Assembly: GCA_016721925.1 (NCBI GenBank) | Contig: JADKHE010000001.1 | Location: forward strand, 310,001-374,000 | Length of the DNA: 64,000 bases | Direction: 5' to 3' | Source of the DNA: Candidatus Skiveiella danica | GTDB taxonomy: Bacteria; Pseudomonadota; Gammaproteobacteria; Burkholderiales; Burkholderiaceae_C | In this document: in pieces, positions 46,938-54,686 of the stretch | Layout of the letters: the number at the start of each line of letters is the position of its first letter | Position numbering within the stretch: position 1 is the first letter of the stretch | Program-made: the position numbers and the translations under genes | Notes under the pieces: generated by a model | The model's database searches: none | Told to the model about the DNA's origin: nothing | Seen by the model: the letters and a program-made list of their open reading frames with translations, nothing else

Positions 46938-47894
46938 ATGAGCGATCTCATCCTGCATCACTACCCCTCGTCGCCGTTCTCCGAAAAGATTCGGCTGATC
47001 CTGGGCTACAAACAGCTCGCGTGGAAGTCGGTGATCATTCCGCAGATCATGCCCAAGCCCGATGTGGTGGCGCTCACCGGCGGTTACCGCAAGACGCCGT
47101 TCCTGCAGATTGGCGCCGACATCTATTGCGACAGCGCGCTGATCTGCGATGTGCTGGAACACCGACAGCCCACGCCCACGCTGTATCCGAAAGACCAGAA
47201 GGGCCTCGCACGCATCGTGGCGCAGTGGGCCGACGAGAAGCTGTTCTGGGCCGCGATGGCCTGGAACTTTTCCCCCAAAGGGGCGGCGCAGATGTTCGGG
47301 GGCTCGCCGGACGCCCCGGTGGAGCAATGGGGGCTGAAGGCCAAGGTGTTTGGAGACGACCGGGCCAAGATGCGCGTGGGCATGCCGCGCCTGCCCGCGC
47401 CCGATGCGGCGGCAGCCTACCGCAGCTACCTGCGGCGCCTGTCCGACATGTTGGAAGGCCAGGCCTTCCTGCTCGGTGCCGCGCCCAGTGTGGCCGACTT
47501 TGCCGCCTACCACCCGCTGTGGTTCACCCGCACACAGACCAGCGCGATGGCCGGCATCCTGGACGCGACGCCCGCGGTGCTGGCCTGGATGGACCGCATG
47601 GCCGCCATCGGGCATGGCACGATGGAAAAGTTCAGCGCTGCCGAATCCATCGCACTCTGCGCCCGTTCCACGCCGACCATGGCCGAAAAAGCGCCGTTCA
47701 TGGACGAGCACGGCCTTGCGCTGGGCACCCCGGTCAGCATCACCTCCGAGAGCTTCGGCCCCGAACCCACGGAGGGCGAGTTGATCGCTGCCACGCGCAT
47801 GCACTACACCTTGCGGCGCACCGACGAACGCGCCGGCACCGTGCACGTTCACTTTCCCCGCGTGGGTTACATCCTCAAGAAAGCAAATCCATGA
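46938..47894 (+). CDS. Glutathione S-transferase family protein
   Basis: 318 aa. The N-terminal thioredoxin-like GST domain begins SDLILHHYPSSPFSEKIRLI, with the Ser-Pro-Phe-Ser-Glu-Lys active-site stretch, and continues to GADIYCDSALICDVLE. A helical C-terminal GST domain and an extra tail of about 90 residues make it longer than usual (about 220). The start at 46938 follows GGAG; ATG 46932 is in frame. Its stop overlaps the next SDR (ATGA). A role in detoxifying an alpha,beta-unsaturated intermediate is possible. Confidence 0.82.
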   Translation: MSDLILHHYPSSPFSEKIRLILGYKQLAWKSVIIPQIMPKPDVVALTGGYRKTPFLQIGADIYCDSALICDVLEHRQPTPTLYPKDQKGLARIVAQWADEKLFWAAMAWNFSPKGAAQMFGGSPDAPVEQWGLKAKVFGDDRAKMRVGMPRLPAPDAAAAYRSYLRRLSDMLEGQAFLLGAAPSVADFAAYHPLWFTRTQTSAMAGILDATPAVLAWMDRMAAIGHGTMEKFSAAESIALCARSTPTMAEKAPFMDEHGLALGTPVSITSESFGPEPTEGELIAATRMHYTLRRTDERAGTVHVHFPRVGYILKKANP

Positions 47895-48802
47895 TTTCCG
47901 ATTTCAAAGGCAAGACCGCCGTTCTGACCGGCGCCGGTTCGGGCTTCGGCCTGGAGTGCGCGCGCATTGGCGCCCGGCTGGGCATGAACCTGGTGCTCGT
48001 CGACGTGCAGCAGGACGCGCTCGACGCGGCCGCGGCCGAAATGCGCGCCGCCGGCGCGCAGGTGCTGGCCCGCAAGGTCGACGTGTCCAGCGCCGAACAG
48101 ATGGAGGCCTTGGCCGTGGCGACGCGTTCGCAATTCGGCGCACCCCATTTCGTCTTCAACAACGCCGGCGTCGGCGCGGGCGGTCTGGTGTGGGAGAACT
48201 CGATCCGCGACTGGGAATGGGTGCTGGGCGTCAACCTGTGGGGCGTGATCCATGGCGTGCGCCTGTTCACACCGATGATGCTCGAAGCCGCAGGGGCTGA
48301 CCCCAACTACGAGGGCCACATCGTCAACACCGCCAGCATGGCCGGCCTGCTGACACCGCCCAACATGGGCATCTACAACGTCAGCAAGCACGCGGTCGTC
48401 AGCCTGACCGAGACGCTGTACCAGGACCTGAAACTGGTCAGCGACCAGGTCAGCGCCAGCGTGCTGTGCCCGTACTTCGTGCCCACCGGCATCAGCCAGA
48501 GCCACCGCAACCGCCCGGCCGACCTGGCGGATCAGAAACCCACGCAAAGCCAGCTCATCGGCCAGGCCATGAGTGACAAGGCGGTGGGCTCCGGCAAGGT
48601 GACCGCCGCCCAGGTGGCGCAAAAGGTGTTCGACGGCATCAAAGCCGACCAGTTCTACATCTTCAGCCACCCCAAGGCGCTGGGCAACGTGAGCGACCGC
48701 ATGAATGCCATCGTCGAGCACCGCAATCCGCCGGACCCTTTTGCCGAGCGCCCGGAGATCGGCATCGGCCTCAGGGCCGCGCTGCGCGCCGGCGCGGCCT
48801 GA
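47891..48802 (+). CDS. SDR family oxidoreductase
   Basis: 303 aa. TGAGSGFG cofactor motif near residue 14, NNAGVGAGG near 90, active-site Ser in VNTASMAG and YNVSKHAVV for Tyr/Lys. Longer than most classical SDRs by a C-terminal segment that includes FYIFSHPKAL, seen in SDRs that act on larger acyl or alcohol substrates. Overlaps the GST-like gene by four bases and ends the plus-strand catabolic run. Confidence 0.9.
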   Translation: MISDFKGKTAVLTGAGSGFGLECARIGARLGMNLVLVDVQQDALDAAAAEMRAAGAQVLARKVDVSSAEQMEALAVATRSQFGAPHFVFNNAGVGAGGLVWENSIRDWEWVLGVNLWGVIHGVRLFTPMMLEAAGADPNYEGHIVNTASMAGLLTPPNMGIYNVSKHAVVSLTETLYQDLKLVSDQVSASVLCPYFVPTGISQSHRNRPADLADQKPTQSQLIGQAMSDKAVGSGKVTAAQVAQKVFDGIKADQFYIFSHPKALGNVSDRMNAIVEHRNPPDPFAERPEIGIGLRAALRAGAA

Positions 48803-48871
48803 ACGGCCTGAGCCGTGGCAGCCCGCCCAGCGGCGCTCGCGCCGTTTCGTGTCCCGGGCCACAATGACGCC

Positions 48872-49174
48872 ATGAGCTACACCCTGACCCTGGTCGGCGC
48901 CGACGATGCCAGCGAGGCCGACCGGCGCGCGGCCGAGCAGCGCTACCGCAGCGCTCTCGATGACGCCCTGGGCGACGCCAGCCTCGTGGTGCCCACCTAC
49001 CGTGCCTGGCTGGGCATCGTTGCGCGCCACGGCGACAGCCCGGACGTCAGCGCGCTGACCGACCCCGAGCGCGACGTGCTGGAGCTGTGGCAGGCGGCCG
49101 AATCCGCCGCCATCACCGCCGCCTTCGGCCCGCACCGCTACCTGGACGACGCCTGGTTCGAAATCAGGCTCTAG
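48872..49174 (+). CDS. Hypothetical protein
   Basis: 100 aa, start MSYTLTLVGADDASEADRR. Acidic, no signal peptide or membrane span, rich in Ala, Asp and Arg, predicted mostly helical with a Tyr-Leu-Asp-Asp-Ala-Trp-Phe-Glu C-terminus. I do not recognise a family. Its codon use is like its neighbours and the start is spaced normally, so it is probably a real gene. It lies 69 nt after the SDR. Confidence 0.6.
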   Translation: MSYTLTLVGADDASEADRRAAEQRYRSALDDALGDASLVVPTYRAWLGIVARHGDSPDVSALTDPERDVLELWQAAESAAITAAFGPHRYLDDAWFEIRL

Positions 49175-49236
49175 CGGCGGGTTGATCCCTGCTGTGTGGC
49201 CGAAGGGCTCCGTAATCACTGGATTTGGAGGAATAA

Positions 49237-50403
49237 GTGCCACATCCCAGCGTCAAATGGTCTGTTTCAGCTATTCCATTGATAGCGGCTGTGCTGTTGC
49301 AAACCGTTGCACCGGCCGTGGGGGCGCAACCGGCTGCGGGCCCGGTGCGGGCCATCCCGGTCGCGCAGGGGCTGGAGAACCCGTGGGCGGTGGCCTTCCT
49401 GCCGGAAGGTCGCTTTCTGGTGACGGAGCGGCCCGGTCGTTTGCGGGTGGTCGAGGCGGACGGCCGCCTGAACCCGCCGGTGGCCGGCCTGCCGTGGGTG
49501 GCTGCGGGCGGGCAGGGCGGCCTGCTGGACGTGGTGCTGGACCGCGGCTTCGCCAGCAACCGCACGCTGTACTTCTGTTTTTCCGAGCCTGCGCCGGCCG
49601 GTGCGGCGGGCAACAGCACCGCGCTGGCCCGTGCGCGCCTGTCCGAAGACCGCACCCGGCTGGACGATCTGCGGGTGATCTTCAGCCAGCGCCCCAAGGT
49701 GGCCAGCAGCCTGCATTTCGGCTGCCGCATCGTCGAGGGCATGAAGGATGGCCGCCCCGACGGCACGCTGTTCCTGACGCTGGGCGAGCGTTTTCAGCGC
49801 ATGCAGGACGCGCAGACGCTGGACAACCACCACGGCAAGGTCGTGCGCGTGGGCAAGGATGGCAGCGTGCCCCGGGACAACCCGTTTGTGGGCCGAGCCG
49901 GCGCGCTGCCCGAAATCTTTAGCTACGGCCACCGCAATCCCCAGGGCGCCACGCTGGGCCCGGACGGGCGGCTGTGGATGCACGAGCATGGCCCGCAGGG
50001 CGGCGACGAGATCAACCTGCCCCAGCCGGGGCGCAACTACGGCTGGCCGGTCATCACCTTTGGCGAGCAGTACGGCGGCGGCCGATCGGCGCCGGCATCA
50101 CCGCCAGGGGCGGGAATGGAACAGCCGCTTCACCACTGGACGCCGTCGATCGCCCCATCGGGCATGGCCTTTCTGACCAGTAACCGGTATGGCTCGGCGT
50201 GGAAAGGTAGCCTGTTCGTCGGCTCGCTCAAGTTCCAGTTCCTGAACCGCGTCGAACTTTCTGGTGCCAAGGTGGTGCGCGAGGAGCGCCTGCTGGGCGA
50301 CTTGGGTGAACGCATCCGGGACGTGCAACAAGGACCGGATGGCTACCTGTATGTGCTGACGGACAATCCGAAAGGTCGGCTGATGCGGCTGGTGCCGCCC
50401 TGA
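49237..50403 (+). CDS. PQQ-dependent sugar dehydrogenase (soluble aldose dehydrogenase, YliI-like)
   Basis: 388 aa periplasmic six-bladed beta-propeller. Family segments: GLENPWAVAFLPEGRFLVTERPG, GGQGGLLDVVLDRGF, DNHHGKVVRV, SYGHRNPQGATLGPDGRLW and EHGPQGGDEINLPQPGRNYG. It should oxidise aldoses with PQQ in the periplasm. The start is GTG 49237 behind TTGGAGGA. The signal peptide (VPHPSVKWSVSAIPLIAAVL and on to AVGA) is encoded by an interspersed repeat at 49246-49286. An ATG start does not exist upstream in a better context. Confidence 0.88.
   Translation: MPHPSVKWSVSAIPLIAAVLLQTVAPAVGAQPAAGPVRAIPVAQGLENPWAVAFLPEGRFLVTERPGRLRVVEADGRLNPPVAGLPWVAAGGQGGLLDVVLDRGFASNRTLYFCFSEPAPAGAAGNSTALARARLSEDRTRLDDLRVIFSQRPKVASSLHFGCRIVEGMKDGRPDGTLFLTLGERFQRMQDAQTLDNHHGKVVRVGKDGSVPRDNPFVGRAGALPEIFSYGHRNPQGATLGPDGRLWMHEHGPQGGDEINLPQPGRNYGWPVITFGEQYGGGRSAPASPPGAGMEQPLHHWTPSIAPSGMAFLTSNRYGSAWKGSLFVGSLKFQFLNRVELSGAKVVREERLLGDLGERIRDVQQGPDGYLYVLTDNPKGRLMRLVPP
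49246..49286 (+). repeat. Interspersed hairpin repeat, copy 6 (encodes a signal peptide)
   Basis: CCCAGCGTCAAATGGTC, then the near-perfect inverted repeat GCTATTCCATTGATAGC at 24-nt spacing. It lies in frame from codon 4 of the sugar dehydrogenase and gives the n- and h-region of its signal peptide. Confidence 0.75.
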
Positions 50404-50493
50404 GCCCTTTGGGCGTCGCCCGCTTGGCCGGCACCCCGATCAGGTCCGATCAAGGCCGATTTTCGGCATCAAACCGCCGGGTTGCCATCGCCG

Positions 50494-50534
50494 GACGGCC
50501 ATAAGCTGCTATCCATTCAGGACCGTTCCGGCGC
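50494..50534 (+). repeat. Interspersed hairpin repeat, copy 8 (diverged)
   Basis: GCCATCGCCGGACGGCC with GCTATCCATTCAGGACC at the family's 24-nt spacing; 17 of the first 24 bases match the other copies. It fills the end of the gap between the sugar dehydrogenase and the hydrolase gene and abuts the hydrolase stop codon. Confidence 0.5.
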
Positions 50535-51818
50535 TCACAGATCCCGCACCCATGGCGCCATCTGCGCCAGTGCATGGCTGAAATAGGGCGCCACGCAGCC
50601 GAGGTGGCTGGCGGGGGTGGCGACGCAGTCGGTCAGCGTCACGGTGGTGCCCGCGCCGCGCGCCTGCATTGCCTGCAGGGTGCGGGTGGAGGCGGCGTAG
50701 GGCACGGTCTGGTCGTCGCGGCCATGGAACATCCGCACCGGCGCCTCGGGTTTCCAGTCGTGCACGTTGCTGTCGCGCTCGATGGCCGAGGTGTCGTCGG
50801 CCAGGAAGTTGTCCAGGAAGGTGGACTGGAAAGTCACGTCGGCATCGTCCGGGACCACCAGCCGCATGATCAGCCGCCGCACTTCGTTTCGAACCTTGGA
50901 TCCCAGGTAGCGCAAGAAGCCCGGGCTGATCAGTCCTGCAATCAGCACGTTTTCATCGCGCACGCGCTGGAGTTGCATGTCCAGGGTCACACCCACGTGG
51001 TAAGGCCCGGCCCCGGGGATCGAACTGACCAACTGCCGCAAGTGCGAGCTGTTGGTGGCCTGAAGCGCGCGATGCGCTGCTATCGTCGCGTACCCGCCTT
51101 CTGAATAGCCGACCAGGAAGAGCTGTCCGTTGTCGATGACGCTGGCGTTGTGGCGCCAGGTCCTGGCGGCTGTCAGGAGGTCGGTCACGGCCGCAGCGGT
51201 CGGCGCCGACAGGAGATACGGGTGCTGTCCCGCTTTCGAGGCGCCGAAGCCGACATAGTCGGCCGCCTGAACGATGAAGCCGAGCGACGCGAGAATCACC
51301 GTGGGTTCGGCCGGTACCACGTTGTTGCTGGGCGCCTGCGCATCCTTGAAGATGGTCGCGTGCTGGTAGCTGAGCACCGGACTTGGGGAGCCCGGTTCCT
51401 TGACCGGAACGCTGACCAGCCCCGACGCGACGACGTCGGTGCCGTAGCCGTCCTGGGTCACGTAGGTCAGGCGGTACGAGGTGACGGCATAGACCGGGAG
51501 GGCGGATGGCATCTTGTCATGCCCTTGAACCGCCGCGGTGATGTCGGCTGCGGCAACGGTGTTGATCAGGGTGGCCGAAACGAGTTGGCCCGGTCCGCTG
51601 ATGACCCTGTCAGGGGCAAGGGGTTTTTCCAGCAAGCGCCGGGACGTTGAATCGGCGGGGGAGGTGGTCGTGGTGTTTGATGATGGCACGATCGCCGCCT
51701 GGAGAGGGCTCGGTTCTGGTGGGGACGAATCACCCGCACCGCAACCCTGCAGGAGAAGGACGACCGACACGGCCAGGGTCGCCGCGCGCCAACGGAAGGG
51801 ATCAAACCGTGATCGCAT
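50535..51818 (-). CDS. Secreted lipoprotein alpha/beta-hydrolase (lipase/esterase), paralogue 1
   Basis: 427 aa. A lipoprotein signal peptide ends in LLLQGCGAG (Cys26 lipidated). The alpha/beta-hydrolase domain has the nucleophile elbow GYSEGG, Asp in GRDDQTVPY and His in PASHLGCVAPYF. This catalytic pattern resembles secretory lipases. A Thr/Ser-rich linker follows the lipobox. It is the downstream member of a tandem pair on the minus strand and shares an identical 84-nt tract with its partner. Confidence 0.83.
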   Translation of the reverse strand: MRSRFDPFRWRAATLAVSVVLLLQGCGAGDSSPPEPSPLQAAIVPSSNTTTTSPADSTSRRLLEKPLAPDRVISGPGQLVSATLINTVAAADITAAVQGHDKMPSALPVYAVTSYRLTYVTQDGYGTDVVASGLVSVPVKEPGSPSPVLSYQHATIFKDAQAPSNNVVPAEPTVILASLGFIVQAADYVGFGASKAGQHPYLLSAPTAAAVTDLLTAARTWRHNASVIDNGQLFLVGYSEGGYATIAAHRALQATNSSHLRQLVSSIPGAGPYHVGVTLDMQLQRVRDENVLIAGLISPGFLRYLGSKVRNEVRRLIMRLVVPDDADVTFQSTFLDNFLADDTSAIERDSNVHDWKPEAPVRMFHGRDDQTVPYAASTRTLQAMQARGAGTTVTLTDCVATPASHLGCVAPYFSHALAQMAPWVRDL

Positions 51819-51941
51819 GCCCTATTGTGCCAAGTCCGGGGCGGCATTCAGGGGCAGTCGTGCATTGGCCCCACATCTGGCATTGGCGCAAACCGGACCC
51901 TCGCCGGCTGGTTCCGCCTCGTGCCACTTGTCAAAGAAGCC

Positions 51942-53132
51942 CTACAGATCGCGCACCAGCGGCGCCAGCTGCCCCAGCGCATGGCTGAAATAAGGCGCGA
52001 CGCAGCCCAGGTGACTGGCCGGCGTGGCGGTGCAGTCAGTCAGCGTCACGGTGTTGCCCGCGCCGCGCGCCTGCATTGCCTGCAGGGTGCGGGTGGAGGC
52101 GGCGTAGGGCACGGTCTGGTCGTCGCGGCCATGGAACAGGCGGATCGGCGTTGCCGGTTTCCAGTCGTGCACGTTGCTGTCGCGATCGATGGCGGCGGCA
52201 TCGTCGGCCAGGAAGTTGTCCAGGAAGGTGGACTGGAAGGTGACGTCCGCGTCGTCCGGGATCACCAGCCGCAGGATCAGGCGGCGAACCTCGTCGCGCA
52301 CCGTTGTGCCCAGCTTGCTGAGCCGGCCGGGGCTCACCAGCGCGGCGAGGGCGGTGCTTTCGTCCCGCACGCGTTGCAGTTGGGCGTCCAGCGTCACGCC
52401 GACGTGATACGGGCCAGCCCCTGGGACCGAGGCCACCAGTTGCGTCAGATGAGGGCTGGCGGAGGCCTGCATCGCCCGGTGCGCGGCCAGGGTGGTGTAG
52501 CCGCCTTCCGAGTAGCCGAGCATGAACAATTGTCTGTTGTCGGCAACACCCTGGGTCTGGCGCCAGGTTCTGGCGGCCGTGAGCAGGTCCATCACGACTG
52601 CGGCGGTCGGGGTGGAGAGCAGGTAGGGGTGCTGCGACCCGCGTGACGCACCATAGCCCACGTAGTCGGCAGCCACCACGATAAAGCCCAACGAGGCCAG
52701 CACGACGGGCGGCTCGGTGGCGGCGACCTGGTTCGACGGCGCTTGCGCATCCTTGTAGATCGTGGCGTGCTGATAGCTGAGCACCGGGCTGCGCGCGCCG
52801 TCGGGCTTGACCGGCACGCTGACCAGGCCGGAGGCGAGCACCTCGCGGCCGAAGCCGTCCGAGGTCATGTAGGTCAGGCGCCAGGAGGTGACGGCGTAGC
52901 GGGGCACGGCACCCGGCAGTTTGGAGCCCGCGGCGCCGACGGCCGCGGTGAGGTCGGCCAGTGTGACGGTGTTGATGGGCGTGGCGTCTTTCAACTGGCC
53001 GGCATTCGCCACGCCGGGGACGAGGGGCGATGGCGTCGACGGGCTGTCGCCGCCGCCGCAGGCCGAGAGGGTCAGAACCATGGCCGCCAGCAAGGTGGCC
53101 GGCCAGAGGGAGAGGGTTCGCAGAGGGGTCAT
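51942..53132 (-). CDS. Secreted lipoprotein alpha/beta-hydrolase (lipase/esterase), paralogue 2
   Basis: 396 aa, start at ATG 53132 (MTPLRTLSLW). Lipobox TLSACGGG with Cys25. Same catalytic elements as paralogue 1: GYSEGG, GRDDQTVPYAASTRTLQAMQ and ASHLGCVAPYFSHAL. It lacks the long Ser/Thr linker of paralogue 1. The pair sit 123 nt apart in the same orientation and clearly arose by duplication. The substrate is unknown; a surface or periplasmic ester hydrolase is the safest description. Confidence 0.83.
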   Translation of the reverse strand: MTPLRTLSLWPATLLAAMVLTLSACGGGDSPSTPSPLVPGVANAGQLKDATPINTVTLADLTAAVGAAGSKLPGAVPRYAVTSWRLTYMTSDGFGREVLASGLVSVPVKPDGARSPVLSYQHATIYKDAQAPSNQVAATEPPVVLASLGFIVVAADYVGYGASRGSQHPYLLSTPTAAVVMDLLTAARTWRQTQGVADNRQLFMLGYSEGGYTTLAAHRAMQASASPHLTQLVASVPGAGPYHVGVTLDAQLQRVRDESTALAALVSPGRLSKLGTTVRDEVRRLILRLVIPDDADVTFQSTFLDNFLADDAAAIDRDSNVHDWKPATPIRLFHGRDDQTVPYAASTRTLQAMQARGAGNTVTLTDCTATPASHLGCVAPYFSHALGQLAPLVRDL

Positions 53133-53218
53133 TCCCCATTCTGCACCGTCACGGCGCGGCGGTCCGTGTGCCAACGAACCCAGTCAGGCTGCAGGCAGGG
53201 CTGCTTTTGGGCGGGCGG

Positions 53219-53437
53219 TCAGCTTGCGGAGGCCTTCTTCAGCGCGACGTAGCACTGGTCCTTCAGCAGGAGCTTTTCCTTCTTGAGGGTCTCGATCTCT
53301 TCGTGGGTGCCGGGTTCGACGTGGGTTTCCATGTTGCGAATCTTCTGGTCGAGGGCGTTGTGCTTGTCGAACAGGCGGGCGAAGTGCGCGTCGGTGGTTT
53401 TCAGTTGGGTGATCAGGTCGCGGTATTCAGGAAACAT
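53219..53437 (-). CDS. DUF465 (YdcH) family protein
   Basis: 72 aa. MFPEYRDLITQLKTTDAHF and the Lys/Glu-rich second half (EEIETLKKEKLLLKDQ) match DUF465/YdcH, a small antiparallel coiled-coil family of unknown function. The length is typical. Confidence 0.9.
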   Translation of the reverse strand: MFPEYRDLITQLKTTDAHFARLFDKHNALDQKIRNMETHVEPGTHEEIETLKKEKLLLKDQCYVALKKASAS

Positions 53438-53617
53438 GGGACTCCTCGGGTTGATCCAGGGCTGCCGGTGCCTTGCCCTGATGGCCCTACTTTAACCGCT
53501 GGCGCGGGGTGTTTTCCCGAGGCCTGATGCGGCATGGTGCAGTTACCATGCACCTGCGCGGGCGCTGGCCCCACGAACCTTCCCATTCTGATGTGAACAA
53601 CCGCCACGAGGCCCGCC

Positions 53618-54469
53618 ATGCAGCAAGACCGGTATGTCATCCGTTCCATGACCCGCCCCGAATTCGACCTCGCCCTGGACTGGGCGGCGGCCGAGGGCTG
53701 GAATCCCGGCCTGCACGATGCGGCCGCCTTTCACGCGGCGGATCCCGAGGGCTTCCTGATCGGCCTGCTCGACGGCCAGCCGGTGGCCATGATCTCGGCG
53801 GTGCGCTACGGCTCGGGCTTCGGCTTCATCGGTTTCTACATCGTGCGGCCGAACTTCCGGGGCCAGGGCTACGGCCTGCAGATCTGGAACGCCGCCATGG
53901 CGCGCCTGGCGGGCCGCACGGTCGGCCTCGACGGCGTGGTGGCGCAGCAGGACAACTACCGCAAGTCGGGCTTCGTGCTGGCCTGGAACAACGCACGCTT
54001 CGAGGGCCTGGGCGGCGGTCCGCGCCCTGCGGACGGCGCCATCGTGCCCCTGTCCACCCTACCATTTGATGCCGTGGTGGCGTATGACCGGCCCTTCTTT
54101 CCGGATGATCGGCTCACCTTCCTGCGGGCCTGGATCGACCAGCCCGGGGCCGTGGCGCTGGGCGTCCTGCAGGGCGGTCGCCTGGCCGGCTACGGCATGC
54201 TGCGCCCGTGCCGAAGCGGCTTCAAGATCGGGCCGCTGTTTGCCGACAGCCCGGCGCTGGCGGAGCGCCTGTTCGTCGCCCTGAGGGCCCAGGCGCCCGA
54301 GGGTGCGCCGCTGTTCCTGGACATTCCCGTGCCCCATGCGGCCGCACTGGATCTGGTGCAGCGGCACCACATGACCAAGGGCTTCGAGACGGCGCGGATG
54401 TACACCGGCATCGCTCCGCAGCTGCCGCTGGAGCGTTTGTACGGCGTGACCAGCTTCGAACTCGGCTAG
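53618..54469 (+). CDS. GNAT family acetyltransferase, two-domain
   Basis: 283 aa. The N-terminal GNAT domain has FYIVRPNFRGQGYGLQIWNAA, cut here to RPNFRGQGYGLQIW, as the acetyl-CoA motif near residue 85. A second domain (about 150-283) with GRLAGYGMLRPCRSGFKIGPL is a GNAT_18-type C-terminal half, and it ends MTKGFETARMYTG. Substrate unknown. It is followed by repeat copy 7. Confidence 0.85.
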   Translation: MQQDRYVIRSMTRPEFDLALDWAAAEGWNPGLHDAAAFHAADPEGFLIGLLDGQPVAMISAVRYGSGFGFIGFYIVRPNFRGQGYGLQIWNAAMARLAGRTVGLDGVVAQQDNYRKSGFVLAWNNARFEGLGGGPRPADGAIVPLSTLPFDAVVAYDRPFFPDDRLTFLRAWIDQPGAVALGVLQGGRLAGYGMLRPCRSGFKIGPLFADSPALAERLFVALRAQAPEGAPLFLDIPVPHAAALDLVQRHHMTKGFETARMYTGIAPQLPLERLYGVTSFELG

Positions 54470-54501
54470 AGAAACCCGTTTCGGATGATTTTCGGCGCTT
54501 T

Positions 54502-54542
54502 CCCAGCGTCGAACGGTCATGGGCCGCTATCAAAAATAGAGT
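54502..54542 (+). repeat. Interspersed hairpin repeat, copy 7
   Basis: CCCAGCGTCGAACGGTC plus GCTATCAAAAATAGAG at 24-nt spacing, with GATTTTCGGCGCTT upstream. Intergenic, 32 bases after the GNAT stop. Confidence 0.72.
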
Positions 54543-54686
54543 TTCGTGATGGTGCGACGCCGCCGGTGTCGGCCCGCGCATGGTCGACAGGGGCGGGGTA
54601 ACCACGGCTGTTCGCCGGCGCAAAGCCTCGCTAGAGTCGGCACCTTGCCCGATCCCGCCTTTCAAACCCAACCAGGAACCGCTGCC

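Noticed and set aside
51075..51100. GCTATCGTCGCG in a hydrolase gene resembling the repeat hairpin
   Set aside because: The upstream CCCAGCG block is missing at the fixed spacing, and the segment is normal coding sequence of this hydrolase.
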